From Rotaria sp. Silwood1 (Eukaryota; Rotifera; Eurotatoria; Philodinida; Philodinidae): a stretch of 64,000 nucleotides of DNA. Shown piece after piece: positions 1 to 11,709 of the stretch. The position numbers and the translations under genes were made by a program. Where the stretch lies: positions 186,001 through 250,000 of the forward strand of contig CAJNOP010000076.1 in assembly GCA_905250075.1 (NCBI GenBank), given 5' to 3'. The notes beneath the pieces are model-generated. The model did no database searches and had not been told where the DNA came from. It saw nothing but the letters and a program-made list of their open reading frames with translations. The stretch's first letter is position 1; the number at the start of each line of letters is the position of its first letter.

Positions 1-231
1 GTATGGTCACAATTTAAAAGAAAATTAACAAAAGAATCATCTGATAAGTTCGTATTTATTTAAAATATGAATATAATTATTATTGTGTTGATATCGTTTT
101 AGATCTTCATCAAAAGTGAATTCAAAGAAAAAAAGAAAAAATAACTGTTTTGAATGAATTAATAAAAATAAAAATAAATAAAAACCATTGTTAAACTTGT
201 TGTGTATTCTTTTTCTTATTTTAAGATAAAG

Positions 232-893
232 ATGTTTTCATTATTCAGGAAATTTTCTTTTGTTTTTAATCGAATTTCTAGTCAATATGCGTGTTCTTCT
301 ACATTTTCACATATTACATCTGATGGAAATATTACTATGGTTGATATAGGTCATAAAGCCAGTAGTCAACGCCGAGCAATTGCTGAAGCTATTGTTAAGT
401 TTCCTGATTCTCATACATATCAATCCTATTTTAATGTAACAAATAAAAAAGGTGATGCACGATTATGTTCTAAAATAGCTGGAATTCTTGCAGCTAAAGT
501 TAGTTATTGTGTTTTTTTCAATAGAAGATCTCTAATAAAAAATATAACTTTTTTTAGCGTACATCAGATTTAATTCCACTTTGTCATCCACTTCCACTTT
601 CACATATTGATATTGAATATGAACATCGACATGAAGAAAATGAAGTTCTTATTCGTTGTATTTGTTCAACACATTATCAAACTGGTGTTGAAATGGAAGC
701 TATGGTTGGTGCTACAATTGCTGCTGTTACTATTTATGATATGTAAGTATTAAAGATTTAAAAAAGAAAATAATAAATCATTAGTTTATCTTTTTTTATA
801 CTCAGGTGCAAAGCTTTAAGTAAATCCATTGAAATTCGAAATATTCGTCTTATTGAAAAAATTGGCGGAAAATCATCTATTACTTTACAATAA
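232..893 (+). CDS. MOCS1B: Cyclic pyranopterin monophosphate synthase (MoaC / MOCS1B-like), stand-alone
   Basis: Three exons (232-498, 558-742, 806-893) with short GT..AG introns give 179 residues. The product matches the MoaC family throughout: MVDIGHKASSQRRA near residue 38, [50 protein letters not shown] and a C-terminal EKIGGKSS carrying the family's active-site lysine. MoaC makes cyclic pyranopterin monophosphate, the first stable intermediate of molybdenum cofactor. Residues 1-30 are basic, Ser/Phe-rich and free of acidic residues, which suggests a mitochondrial presequence. The ATG at 232 is the first in frame; the frame is open further upstream but has no ATG. In vertebrates MOCS1 carries MoaA and MoaC parts on one locus. 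Here no MoaA sequence lies next to it in the window, so the MoaC part is its own gene. The MVD ATG follows 36 bp after the stop. Confidence 0.93.
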
Positions 894-900
894 AACTATA

Positions 901-917
901 ATTAATTTATTTTCTAG
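901..917 (+). promoter_or_regulatory. Candidate trans-splice acceptor before MVD
   Basis: The 36-bp gap between the MoaC stop and the MVD ATG contains a T-rich run ending in TTTCTAG at 911-917, 12 bp before the ATG. The gap is too small for an ordinary promoter plus polyadenylation site. An acceptor without a local donor suggests spliced-leader addition on a polycistronic transcript. This is inference; no leader gene is seen here. Confidence 0.45.
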
Positions 918-929
918 ATTATTTTAAAT

Positions 930-2021
930 ATGTCTAACGATATTAATTATCGTTCAGTAACATGTCAAGCTTCACCAAATATTGCACTTATTAAATATTG
1001 GGGTAAACGTAATGAAGAACTTATATTACCTGATAATGATTCACTAAGTATAACACTTGATCTTAGTGATATGCATTCATATACAACTATTTCAACATCA
1101 TCATCTATGACATGTGATATATTTTATTTTAATGGTATTCAACAAACAAAACTTTCAGAACGAATGAAAAAAGTTCTTCAAGAAGTTCGTCGTAGATCAA
1201 AAGATAATCAAATAAAATTTGTTGAAATTCGTTCACATAATACATTTCCAGAATCAAGTGGTCTTGCTTCGAGTGCATCAGCATATGCAAGTTTAGCTAT
1301 TGCTTTAACGAATTTATTTCAACTTGATGATCCTCAATCAACAGCTGCTTATTTAGCACGTATTGGTAGTGGTTCAGCTATACGAAGTGTTTATGGTGGT
1401 TTTGTACGATGGTCAAGTGAAGGTGAATGTCTTTCATCATGTGTTTATCCAGCTGAACATTGGCCAGAACTTCGAATTATTATTTTAATATTTAATTCAA
1501 GTAAAAAACCTGTTTCATCAACAGATGCTATGCAACGTACAAGAGAAACATCAACATTATTTCAAGCACGTCTTTCAACAATAAATGATAAAATAAATAA
1601 ATTAATCGAAGCAATTAAAACTAAAGATTTTAATACATTTGCAAAGATTACTATGATGGATAGTAGTCAATTTCATGCTGTATGTATGGATACTTATCCA
1701 CCAGTTATTTATCTTAATGAACAATCAAAACATTTAATTGATCTTGTTCATGCTTATAATCATATGGATGGAAATCAAATAATGAAAGTTGCTTATACGT
1801 TTGATGCTGGACCAAATCCATTTTGTTTCATTCGACAAGAACATGTTGATGAATTTTTGAGTCTATTGAAATATTTTTATCCAACTATGAATGATGATGT
1901 TCATAAACAAGTATCAAATATTGATAAAAAATTTCCTTCAATTAATTTATCAATTATGCCTAATGTTCTTGAAAGAATTGTTCTAACAAAAATTGGTACT
2001 GGTCCAAAAATTATTTCATAA
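930..2021 (+). CDS. MVD: Mevalonate diphosphate decarboxylase
   Basis: A single uninterrupted exon encodes 363 residues. This GHMP-fold enzyme decarboxylates mevalonate-5-diphosphate to isopentenyl diphosphate in the cytosolic mevalonate pathway. Visible family signatures in order are SPNIALIKYWGKR near the N-terminus, SLSITL, the ATP-binding loop ESSGLASSASAYASLAIAL, SGSAIRSVYGGFVRW with the conserved arginine, and TFDAGPNPF with the catalytic aspartate. Human MVD has about 400 residues; this copy is slightly shorter, mainly at the C-terminus. It is intronless while its neighbours all have introns. It lies 36 bp behind MoaC and 142 bp before the GM2A-like gene on the same strand, consistent with a shared transcript. 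Confidence 0.97.
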   Translation: MSNDINYRSVTCQASPNIALIKYWGKRNEELILPDNDSLSITLDLSDMHSYTTISTSSSMTCDIFYFNGIQQTKLSERMKKVLQEVRRRSKDNQIKFVEIRSHNTFPESSGLASSASAYASLAIALTNLFQLDDPQSTAAYLARIGSGSAIRSVYGGFVRWSSEGECLSSCVYPAEHWPELRIIILIFNSSKKPVSSTDAMQRTRETSTLFQARLSTINDKINKLIEAIKTKDFNTFAKITMMDSSQFHAVCMDTYPPVIYLNEQSKHLIDLVHAYNHMDGNQIMKVAYTFDAGPNPFCFIRQEHVDEFLSLLKYFYPTMNDDVHKQVSNIDKKFPSINLSIMPNVLERIVLTKIGTGPKIIS

Positions 2022-2124
2022 TTGTTTTTTTTTTTTTTATTAGAACAAATTGTTTTCATCAATTAAGTGATAATTTTCGGTTGATGATTTTGCTCGCAAA
2101 TTTTTTATTGTTAATTTTGTTGCG

Positions 2125-2142
2125 TTTTTTTTTTTTTTCTAG
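2125..2142 (+). promoter_or_regulatory. Candidate trans-splice acceptor before GM2A-like gene 1
   Basis: A run of about 14 T followed by CTAG ends 21 bp before the ATG at 2164, inside the 142-bp gap after MVD. It has the form of a 3' splice site with no paired donor nearby, so it could receive a spliced leader. Confidence 0.4.
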
Positions 2143-2163
2143 ATATTGACTTCCATCAACATT

Positions 2164-3445
2164 ATGATCTGTAATAATCATTTATTTCTTATTTATAGTT
2201 CTTTATTCTTTGTATCATTGTATAATGTTAATACATTAAACTTGAAAGTAAATATGTTTATTGTTCGATTCATAGATAATTTGATTATCTCTGTCTCGAA
2301 ATAGATATCATCCGATTTTGATTTATCATGGGATAATTGTGGACCTAGTGATGATCCAATTCAATTGAAAAGTCTTGATATTAGTCCCGATCCAATTATA
2401 GTGCCGGGTAAATTTATAAATACTATACTAATTGTCAAAAATCCTGCTATTCGATGAAGAGCATATCAAGATGAATGCTTTGGTCATAAAAACAGCAAGA
2501 AAAACTTGATTGTCTTTTGTTGGAAAGAACTAGAAGAGCAATCTAGATCTTTTATTTTTACACAAAAATGCTGCAACATTACTCATTAAAGATTACCGAT
2601 AAAAACTTCATGTCAAATATTTGTAGTTTGCCCAGTTGTTGAAGTTATCTATCGGTAGTTTTTGAATAAAAATCATTGCGATTCGCCAATAAGGAATCTT
2701 TCATATCGTCTATTTCCCTAGAAATTTTCGAACAGAGACTAATTCGGAACCAATTGGACGAGATCTATGCTCCGGATCACAACAGATTGAAGTTTCGTGT
2801 TTATGACAGAGCAAAAAATAGTTGTTTTAAGGTATTAGAAAAAAAACAATGTTTCTATTAAAAATCCAATCGAAATTTATTGAACTCTATTTTTAGTAAA
2901 AATACTACGCAAAAAAAATTAATTTTAGGTAATCTTTATCTGATAGCGTGACTTTTGACAATTACTGTATTATGATCTATGTCATTAATAAGATTTAATT
3001 TTACAGGAAATATTACTATTACCGGTTCTGTTGATGTAGCATCTCAAATTCCAACAGATGTTCATGTATTTTCAATTTAACTATATTTATTTATAGAATA
3101 TATTTATTTTTGTTTTTGAATTTTTTATTCTAGGCAGTAGTTTTACTTCAACGTAAAGTTGGTCCATTTTTTGTCAAAGTTCCATGTGTTGATAATTTTG
3201 GTTCATGCAATTATGATAATGTTTGTGAATTATGGGCTGAATTTTGTCCAAAGTATGCATCACAATATGGTTTACCATGTGACTGTCCTATTCCAGCAGA
3301 TACATATTCTGTATCGAAAGCAAATATATTTCTAAAAAAAAATGTACCACCAGAATTATTAGGTGAATATCGAGCAACAGTTGATATTGGTTCAAGTGAA
3401 AGTCATCTTGCCTGTATTAATATTGAATTAACTATTAAGAAATAA
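2164..3445 (+). CDS. GM2A: GM2 activator-like ML-domain lipid-binding protein, copy 1
   Basis: Four exons (2164-2247, 2305-2407, 3007-3065, 3134-3445) encode 185 residues. Residues 1-24 form a hydrophobic signal peptide. The mature part matches the ganglioside GM2 activator: LSWDNCGPSDDPI, SPDPIIVPGNITI, VPCVDNFGSCNYDNVC, YGLPCDCPIPADTYS and a final SHLACIN. It keeps the eight cysteines that make four disulfides in GM2A. GM2A solubilises glycolipids for lysosomal hydrolases; as invertebrates generally lack GM2, a wider lipid-transfer role is likely. Intron 2 is 599 bp, against 68 bp in the paralogue at 18558, and its extra DNA is unrecognised. The gene converges on the ZIP transporter, with 171 bp between stops. 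An AATAAA lies at 3596-3601. Confidence 0.9.
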
Positions 3446-3616
3446 TCAAATATATGCTCAAATATTTTTCATTCCAGCTTTTATTGAACTCTATTTTGTT
3501 ATTTTAATCTTTTTATTGTAATATTTTATTCAACATAAAAAAAAAAAAAAAACGAAAAAAGTTTTCTTTAATTTTTATTTTATTTAATAAGAAAAAATAA
3601 AAGCACGTATAGATTA

Positions 3617-6102
3617 TTATCGAATTGATAATCTATGTATTTTATCTTCAAATAATGCTAAAAGAAACATAATTGTTATACCAAATAAAAAACCAATATT
3701 AACAACAAGAAAATTTTTTAGTTCAAGTTCTCCATCAGTTAATAATGTTGGTAGCTGAAAGAAAAAATATCAAAATAATATTTTTTTTACACTAAAATCA
3801 TACCAAATCAGCTAATGCAATATATAAAAACATGCCAATAGTTGCTGCAAATATCCATTGACGAGCATTTTCATTATTTGACATAATTGAACCAATAAAA
3901 AATCCAATAATAGCAGTTGTTGCCGAAAGAAAATTCCATAATAATGCTCGAGAATGTGAAAAACCGGATTGTAGTAAAACAGCATAATCTCCTAAATAAA
4001 AAGATTCTTTATAATTTCTTAGGTTTAATCCAACAGCACTTAAATCATTTTTCATACAAACAATCAATATCTAAGAAACAAACCTTTCGTCACCATAGAA
4101 GCCTACGAGAGTTTTTAAAATTTTCAAATATTCAAAGTTTTTTAACGATGATTGGAGCTACTCATATGACTTGGACGAAATGATTGTCAAAGAGAAGACT
4201 CATTAGAATCTGTTGGGCTTGTCTCAGCTCCGGACTTAAGTCCGAAAGTCTTGAATTCGATGGAATCTAGACTTCGCACATACACATTTACATAATGTGC
4301 AGAAGAAAAAACATTTATTATATGCAGATAGCATCTGAACAAGAATAGTTTAATAGTGTTCGGAGAGTGATTTATTTTAATAGAAAAACTAGACTCGAAA
4401 TTATTGTTTTATTTGTTCTATTATTGAACTTTTCAAAAAATCATAAGAATTCTCAATTACTTACCAAGTTCATGTGGTAATTCATGACAAGCAACAGCAA
4501 TTGTTGTGGTAATACCTAACATTAAATCTTCACTAAATGCAGCACCAATAGCTAGACCATCAGCAAAATTATGTATACTATCACCAAATAATATCATCCA
4601 ACCAGTAGATTTAATTACTAAATAAAATAAAACAACAGATTATTAGTATTCTAATAATAAAACTTTACTAAAGTTGAAACACAAGTTTACAGTAAAATAT
4701 TCTATAGTTCTAAACAAACTATTTTGTAACTCATCAGAAAATAATTTAAGAGAAACAACTCAAAACGAGTAAACTTGGTTCTGCATATCTCTATTTTTGA
4801 TTCATCATTCTAATTTACTTTTTAATTGTTGTATTGTTGGATGAATATGATCAATTTCATCACTAACTTGTGAAGTATACATTTTTTGTGATAGTGATAC
4901 TTGTTCATTTAATGATTTTTCTTTTATATTACATTCAATATATGAATTTGTTGTAAGATGATGTTCATTTGAATAACTACATGGTATACAAGGTGAACTT
5001 GTATTATTAAAAAAACTTCTTGCATTCGAATATATTGATGGTGAATTTAAATGTTGATGTAAATTATGATGTGTAGGATTATGATGAAGATGACTATGTT
5101 CTATATCAGCATCAATATCAACTTGTGTATAATGAATAAGTTCATTAGTTTTATTCGAATGATTATGTATATGTGAATGTGTTGAAATCTATATAAATTT
5201 ATTTTATAAATTAATATTCGAAATAAAATCTTACATGATCATGTTTATAATGAACAAACCAATGAAGAAAAATTTCTAATAGATAAAATATATAAAGAAC
5301 TAAAAAGAAAACATGTGTTCAATACATAAGAACATAGCATTCCTTTTTTGCAAAACATACTTAATACAGATAATAAAATTTTCCATTGATGACTTGGAAT
5401 TAGAAATGATGAATGATCATGATTATAATCATTCATATTATGATTATGACAATCAAAGATCTATGATATCAAATACATAAAGAATTTTCTATTGTCTTAT
5501 TCCAAAAAAAAAAAAAAGAAACATTTTAAAAACATACAAATGGAATTAAATGGAACATTGCATCACCTAAAAGTGTTCCAATAGCAACAGCAGTAAATAA
5601 ATTAAGTATATATTTAAAAGACACTTTATAAAGAATTGGAAGAGTTAATATACCAACTAATGACAGAGCTGATACAATAAATATAGCAATAAAACCATAA
5701 ACATATTCTTAAAAAACAAAAGATGATATTTTAAAAGTTCAATTGAATATCGAAATAAAATGCTTTGAATAACATACTTTCAACAACAGTTGGTATTTTA
5801 TGTTTCATTGGAGAGTTCATTGTTTGATAACCACATGATTTTCCCAGAAGTTTTTTAACAAAATGTTCATGACAATGTTTTGCTAATTCAACTTCATGAA
5901 ATAATTTTGAATAATTACTTATATTTGTATCATTCAATGAACAAAGTACATAGGTAGTATTGGATAGAAAACACTATTCATATCAATGAATGAAACAATG
6001 GTACGTATATATGAAACAATTCAAACTTACCGATGCATTACTATTGCTGAAAAATGATACCAAGAATAAAATGATAAAATAAATAACAACCAAAAACTGC
6101 AT
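3617..6102 (-). CDS. LIV-1 subfamily ZIP zinc transporter, copy A
   Basis: Nine exons on the minus strand (6102-6031, 5973-5778, 5707-5538, 5460-5361, 5299-5235, 5188-4819, 4617-4465, 3991-3804, 3754-3617) encode 483 residues. Order: signal peptide 1-24; short ectodomain with a few cysteines; TM1-TM3; a cytosolic His-rich loop of about 125 residues with HSHIHNH and [13 protein letters not shown]4 with [13 protein letters not shown] (about 339-351); TM5 with CHELPHEL (368-375); then TM6-TM8. The HNxxD and HExxH metal ligands are intact. Such proteins import Zn, and sometimes Fe or Mn, across the plasma membrane or out of organelles. The TM4 motif is preceded by GDS where copies B and C have GDG. 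The ectodomain is much shorter than in vertebrate ZIP6/ZIP10 and I see no CPALLY motif. Exon-exon phases agree throughout. Confidence 0.93.
4231..4246. repeat. Short perfect palindrome inside ZIP-A intron 7
   Basis: CGGACTTAAGTCCG is a perfect 14-bp palindrome inside the 473-bp intron between ZIP-A exons 7 and 8. The matching intron in copies B and C is shorter and lacks it. Function unknown. Confidence 0.5.
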
Positions 6103-6179
6103 ATCTGTAATACAGAAAGAAAAAAACAAATATCGATCGTAATATTTGTTGTAAAGGTAATATATATAGTTGATATAAG

Positions 6180-6945
6180 GTAGATTCCCGTTTCGTCGAA
6201 AAATTAAACTGTCATGAAAAATAGTATAATCAGAGTGATAAGCTAGATTTCTTTGATTGACTTAAACTATTTCCTTAAAAAAAACCTAATAGATATCCCT
6301 ATACTAGTAATCTGTATTTTTGAAAAAGTATAAATATGAGGAGGAAAAGGGAAAATTCAATTTTTTTTCTATATTCATTCATTATTACACAAAATAATGC
6401 TATCTATTGTTGAAAGTAAACATAATATACCAAATTTAATACTTGATACTTTTCGCTACACATAAAATCAAATTTTAAATACAACTGTTTATTGGAAATG
6501 TGAAAATCGTTCATGGATGTTGTGGGTGCATGTGAATGTTTTCTTCTTACACTTACATTCACTCTCATCATGTCTTTTAACAACTGGTATATTACCTTCA
6601 CGAAAAAAGTTATTTGTAAATCGAAATGTATGATTACATAAATTAAACGAACGTTTTAAACAACAAACATTAACGTTGAATAAATTTCTTGAAAAATTCC
6701 TGAGACTAATTGGAATAAAAAAGTGTTGGTTTTTTTTGTTTTCTATGTTCATATTTTCTCTTAATAATTTATTATTTATGTATCTAAATCTGCTCGATAA
6801 TAAAGTTTTTTTTTTTGACAAACTGATCTACAAGTACTTAGACACTATTCCTGATTAGTATGACGAAAAATCTCATCAAATGATATAATCTATTCTTCGT
6901 TGGTTAAGCAGAATTTATTTTTTTCGACGAAACGGGACCTAATCT
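6180..6945. mobile_element. Inverted-repeat element, MITE-like non-autonomous DNA transposon candidate
   Basis: An 18-bp perfect inverted repeat, TCCCGTTTCGTCGAAAAA, occurs at 6186-6203 and, reversed, at 6920-6937. The bases just outside (a GGTAGAT-like stretch) match only loosely. The 716-bp interior has no convincing protein; the longest minus-strand frame at 6489-6821 resembles nothing I know. The element lies 80 bp upstream of the ZIP-A start codon. I cannot define a target-site duplication with confidence. A non-autonomous cut-and-paste element is the simplest reading. Confidence 0.55.
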
Positions 6946-8554
6946 GATATAAATTCCCACTTACATTGAAAGTATATCAACTATAGAAATTCTTTCACAT
7001 ATGAAATAACGTTTTCCTCCGCTTATTGACGATAAATATCTTTATAAAGAAAAGGTCTTACATTCTTTCAAGAGAAAAGATTAAAGTCTGATGATAGATA
7101 AAAACAAAATACTTTTTTTATATTAATACGTGCTTCTTATTAAATATTTATGTTAATATATATATATATATTCTTCGTAGAATATTTTTTCCTATACTCT
7201 TTACAGAAGTCGAACTATGAAAACAAAACAAAAAAAAAGTACTGATAAAATTTTATTAAGTACTTATACTGAAGATTGCTTATTTCTCGGCTAAAGTAAA
7301 AAAGAATAGAAGTACTACAACAAAACAATAGAACAAAGAGTACTAATAAATGCTCGAAAACATTACTGATTACATCTTTTTTTAGACTTTCGTTTAATTA
7401 CAGTGAGCAGTTGTTTGAGTTTGTCATTATTGATAGGTTAAATTTTATTATAAAAAGAATATAGTTTCAATCAATAAATGCAGCTGTAAACACTAGAATC
7501 TATAATTTGACACTATCAATGATAGAATGTAGCATTTTATATGTGTACAGTTCGATAAAACACTGCTGTTGTGCAGAAATACCTGCGTGGTTATTTGTTA
7601 CAAATACAACAATAAATAAAAAAAATGTTTTTCTTTGAGTGTATCGGTATGGGTATGGATGTTTGTAAGAGACTTCTCTCTAAATACAATTACACTCACA
7701 CCCATAATCAACTTGCCTATAGAAATAGTAACTTCAATAAATGCAAACCTAAATAATATCGATAAATTCATACTCACAGAAAAGTATATATGAGCAAAAA
7801 TCCCGTACCCAATCTTATAAAGTTATAATCCGACATTAATAAAGCTTTCGTCTTCATCTTTTATGTCTTCAATAAAATATCACATCATTTCTACGCGACA
7901 ACTGTCTTCAATGCACTCTCCTTATATCGGAGTGATATACAATATACTGTTTCATGTCATTTACGATAGTCAGAATTGTCGTCTTGGGAAATGAATCGTA
8001 CTCTTTTTCAATTACTATATTGGTTGAACGGCAAATAGAAGGAAAATTGTTGCGAGTATGCTAAAAAGGTTATTTTGTCAAATGTATACTCAGTTGTATA
8101 GTGAGGATAAACTCTGTTTTACATTTTTAGATTTTTGATGAGCTATGTGTTACTGGAGAAGTCACAGATGCCATCAACAAAATTAGTAGTTAAAGAGTGA
8201 GTGAAAATTATTATCTATTGTGTAGAATATTACTATAGCGTTTTTTGGATTTCTCTCGAGTTTTTTTTCTTGGCCATAATATCACTTTTCTGTTTCAAAG
8301 TCACTACCCATATTTGGTCTTACACGTGCTGTTTTAATATTTATTGAGCAAACTATCATATATAACAGAGTTGTTACAAATAAAGTTTAAAAAAAACAGT
8401 TAACGTTGTTCCCTTTGATAAAATCTATACTCACTTGGAACTTCCAAGAATTTTCTTCATTTCTTCTTTGAAATATTTACTGAATGTTTTACAGCAAGCT
8501 CAATTACAGTGTTTTACACATATTATCATATATTCGATGATTTTGATTTATTGA

Positions 8555-9300
8555 AATTCGTTATGAAAACGATCTCAAGACTTCTCGATCGGATTTAGAC
8601 CAGATGAACTTGCTAGCCATTTTAAAATACTAATATAATTACCTTTCATCCATTTTATTGAATTCTTTTTGTGTATAAGGTATTGCATTAGGCGGCATCT
8701 AAGCCCGATTCTTATTTTATGTCTCCCATGCATTCTGAATAAACATAGAGGCGGCATCTTTGACTGTTTTTACATATGCAAGATTATTCAATCTTCCATT
8801 ATCGATGGTTATTGAACGGCGAACGCATTTTGATATCCACACTCACATGTTAACAGTGTCACAGGCAGCGTGCCTGCATGGGAAGAAAACTGAATAGTTC
8901 ATTACTTCCGGATTTCAAACCACAAAAGAAGGACTGTTTTTTTTCAATTGAACACTTCAAACTACACTTCACCACCCCAGACAATATTATTCCATGCATT
9001 CATTGAATATTGATGGGGTTTTACAAATGTTACAAGTTGTTTAACTTAAGTAGACTTTCTAACAACATTCTTGTTTACATGTATTGTTTTGATTAGTTAC
9101 ACTTATTAAACCACGATGTTCAATAGTAGTACAGCATTTTCTACAGTTCGATAGATTCCAGTTAGTTGATAATATTTGATTAGATTTTGTTCAATCTTTC
9201 TTCAACATTCACAATGATTCATGACTATTAGCGGACTTGATTGCTTGTCTTGTTATCATGTCGAATGAATTTAATAGGACTCAATTCTATCTACTTTAAC
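8555..9300 (-). mobile_element. Decayed Tc1/mariner-family transposase remnant
   Basis: On the minus strand, 8757-8575 reads ILKWLASSSGLNPIEKS. This corresponds to the Tc1/mariner signature WPaxSPDLNPIE that holds the third catalytic acidic residue. About 120 bp upstream, in another frame, is NAIPYTQKEFNK, resembling the region after the second catalytic aspartate (DNAPxHT). Further upstream near 8975-9010 is NNIVWGGEV, resembling the VMVWGG block. The pieces lie in the correct order but in different frames with many stops, so the copy is long dead. Terminal repeats were not found. Confidence 0.6.
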
Positions 9301-10067
9301 TTTTCTCAGTAGCTATAAACAGAATTTTTGTGACACATCTGATAAACACGGATGTGAGCTGGACGCGGGTGAGAATGAAGAGGAGATCAGCATACCTACA
9401 CCCAGAAACTCAATTTATGTTTTTGGGACGGAACCATTCGACGAGATCAGAGAGAAATTTCTATCTAAAGAACGACCACTAAAACGTGTTGTAATGAGTG
9501 CTGAAATACTACATTCTGTAAAAAATTCTTTTTAGTATCTTCTGACAGATTCTCCCACGTAAAGCAATGAGCAGCAATAGGCAAAACCTTCAAGTACCAT
9601 TGGTACGAGAAAAGCCTTTTATAAAATTTTTATGGTCGAGTGTGATGTGCGGCATTTCTCGGAATAACGTCAGAAAAATGTGATATTATGGATTTATAAG
9701 TTTTTGAATATAATCTTCGATTAAAGCTATAAAAAAAGCAAGCGACGCCCTACGCTGTGTGAGGCTGATCTGTTTTCTGACGGATCATTCTTTAAATAAT
9801 TTCTCGGATTAAAGTGGATAAAAATCTATTAACTCATTGAAAGCAAATAAAATACGTTTTTTTTGTTTCGATATTTATAAGTTTTATCTTGGAAGTTTTT
9901 GTGGAATCAAGAATATGAAGAAAATATTCAAAGATCAGTATCATTCAGGATTTTGAACCCACCGCCAAATGAAAATAAACATTCTTTTCTTAGTTCTCGT
10001 GAGTTATAATCATTCAATTTAATAATAACACAGATGAAATACTACAAACAATAAAGTTACCTTCTTG

Positions 10068-10120
10068 AGGGTGTGAGTGGGTGTAGGTGTAGACGTGCTC
10101 TTCATCCACACCCACATCCA
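10068..10120. repeat. GT-rich/CA-rich inverted dyad
   Basis: A GT-rich arm (10068-10092, built on GGGTGTGAGTGGGTG) is followed 10 bp later by a CA-rich arm (10103-10120, ATCCACACCCACATCC). The arms pair imperfectly as a hairpin. Units resemble the TGTGGG telomere-type repeat reported for bdelloids. Similar dyads recur in the spacers of this window. Confidence 0.5.
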
Positions 10121-11709
10121 GAATTGAAATGAAAAAAAATACAATCTTTAAACATCTTTCTAATATATTGTAAATAAATAAAAAAAATGTCGATTCCTAA
10201 TGAACTACGGGATCAGCACTGGCAAAGCGATTAGCTAACCGCATGGGTTTCATCAATTTTGATGATAAAAAACACGGAAAAATGGCGTTATTTGAACATG
10301 AACATCGAGGAAAAAGTAATGATACCAAGGAAGATAATAGTTCCAAAGATCTTCAAAACGATTATAGCTAAGGTCCCGGACATTGTTGATTTATCTGAAG
10401 CTGCGATAGTTCAGACATTATTTGAACAAAAAAAAAACTGCTTTTACTATTAATTATATTAAACATATAGAAATATGTATTTCCTTTTTGCTATAACATC
10501 TATTAAACTTTAATCAAGAATTTTAGCAACCTGTAGAACTCTAGTGGCAAAATCAAGGTAGGACCACGACGAGTTCAGTCCTACTACCAGAGGTTTAAGT
10601 CCTAACATCTAAGTTCTTGTGAAATTTTTTTTCTCAATGTTTTCTTTGACTCCAATTTACACTGATCGAACTTTTGACTGAAAAAAAAATTAGAGAAGTT
10701 TTAGTCAATTGATATCAATTACAATTTAACGTTATAAGCATTGACCAACAATTGTCTAATATGAGATGTATCAGAATGGTTCTTTTTGATTGAGTGGAAG
10801 TTTGTAATAGAATTTTTCCAAAATGTACTACATCATGATAACAATGCTTATTCAAATCGATATATTACATGACATACATAAGTGTTCATAAAGTCTAATA
10901 TGACAAGAAACAAGAAAAATACAACCAAAAAGAAAATTAAGTAAAATACTGAGATAAAGAAAAGTTTATTTGTAAGTATCCACAAGTTTACTTATTCAAT
11001 TTGTTGATTTCATATTGAACATTTTCCTCTTGGTCAAAAGACTTTTTATTAATATTGTTGTTTCGAATACTACAAGACAAATAAAAAAGAAACGAATGGT
11101 AACATTGTCTTGATCAATGAGTATGTCGAAGATACCATACATAGGTTGTGGAAGAAATCGAAAATATTTGATTCAAATCTTTTCTCTTTTGTTAATCTTT
11201 TGATAAAAAAATTTTTTCATATCCAAATTTATAATAAATGAGTTACTTTTCACTTGTTCTCTTAACTCTCGAAATACGCTATAATTAACAAAAAGAAATC
11301 GAACTATCAATAACGACAATGAATAAACTTAAAACTAGACATTCATCTCTACGGGAAATGTATCTTATCGTGTTAGATCGCATATCATAGATGAAGAACA
11401 AAATGAAAATATCAAAAATGCACGATGCCTACTCGTTCTATAATTGACATTTCATATGGTTAAAAAATAATTTATTCATCTACTACATCTAAATTACTTA
11501 GTCAATGTTTAGCTGAAACAAAAACAACTAATGTATTATCTAATTCCAGTAGTTAATTCAGACATTATCTCATCTATAATCAATAGAAAAAAAATATATC
11601 TATTTCTATCAAAACCATGAAGAGTCTTAGTAAATGTTTACTTTTCGAAAAGAGACATTTATTTATTAATTCATATTTTTTACATCATTGCACGTTCGTT
11701 GAAAGCTAA

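Noticed and set aside
4231-4275. Possible tRNA fragment around CGGACTTAAGTCCG and TTGAATTCGATGG
   Set aside because: Only one stem and a weak T-loop-like stretch; no acceptor stem can be formed.
6489-6821. 110-codon minus-strand frame inside the 6.2-6.9 kb inverted-repeat element as a transposase
   Set aside because: No catalytic motif or DNA-binding domain is visible; treated as non-coding interior.
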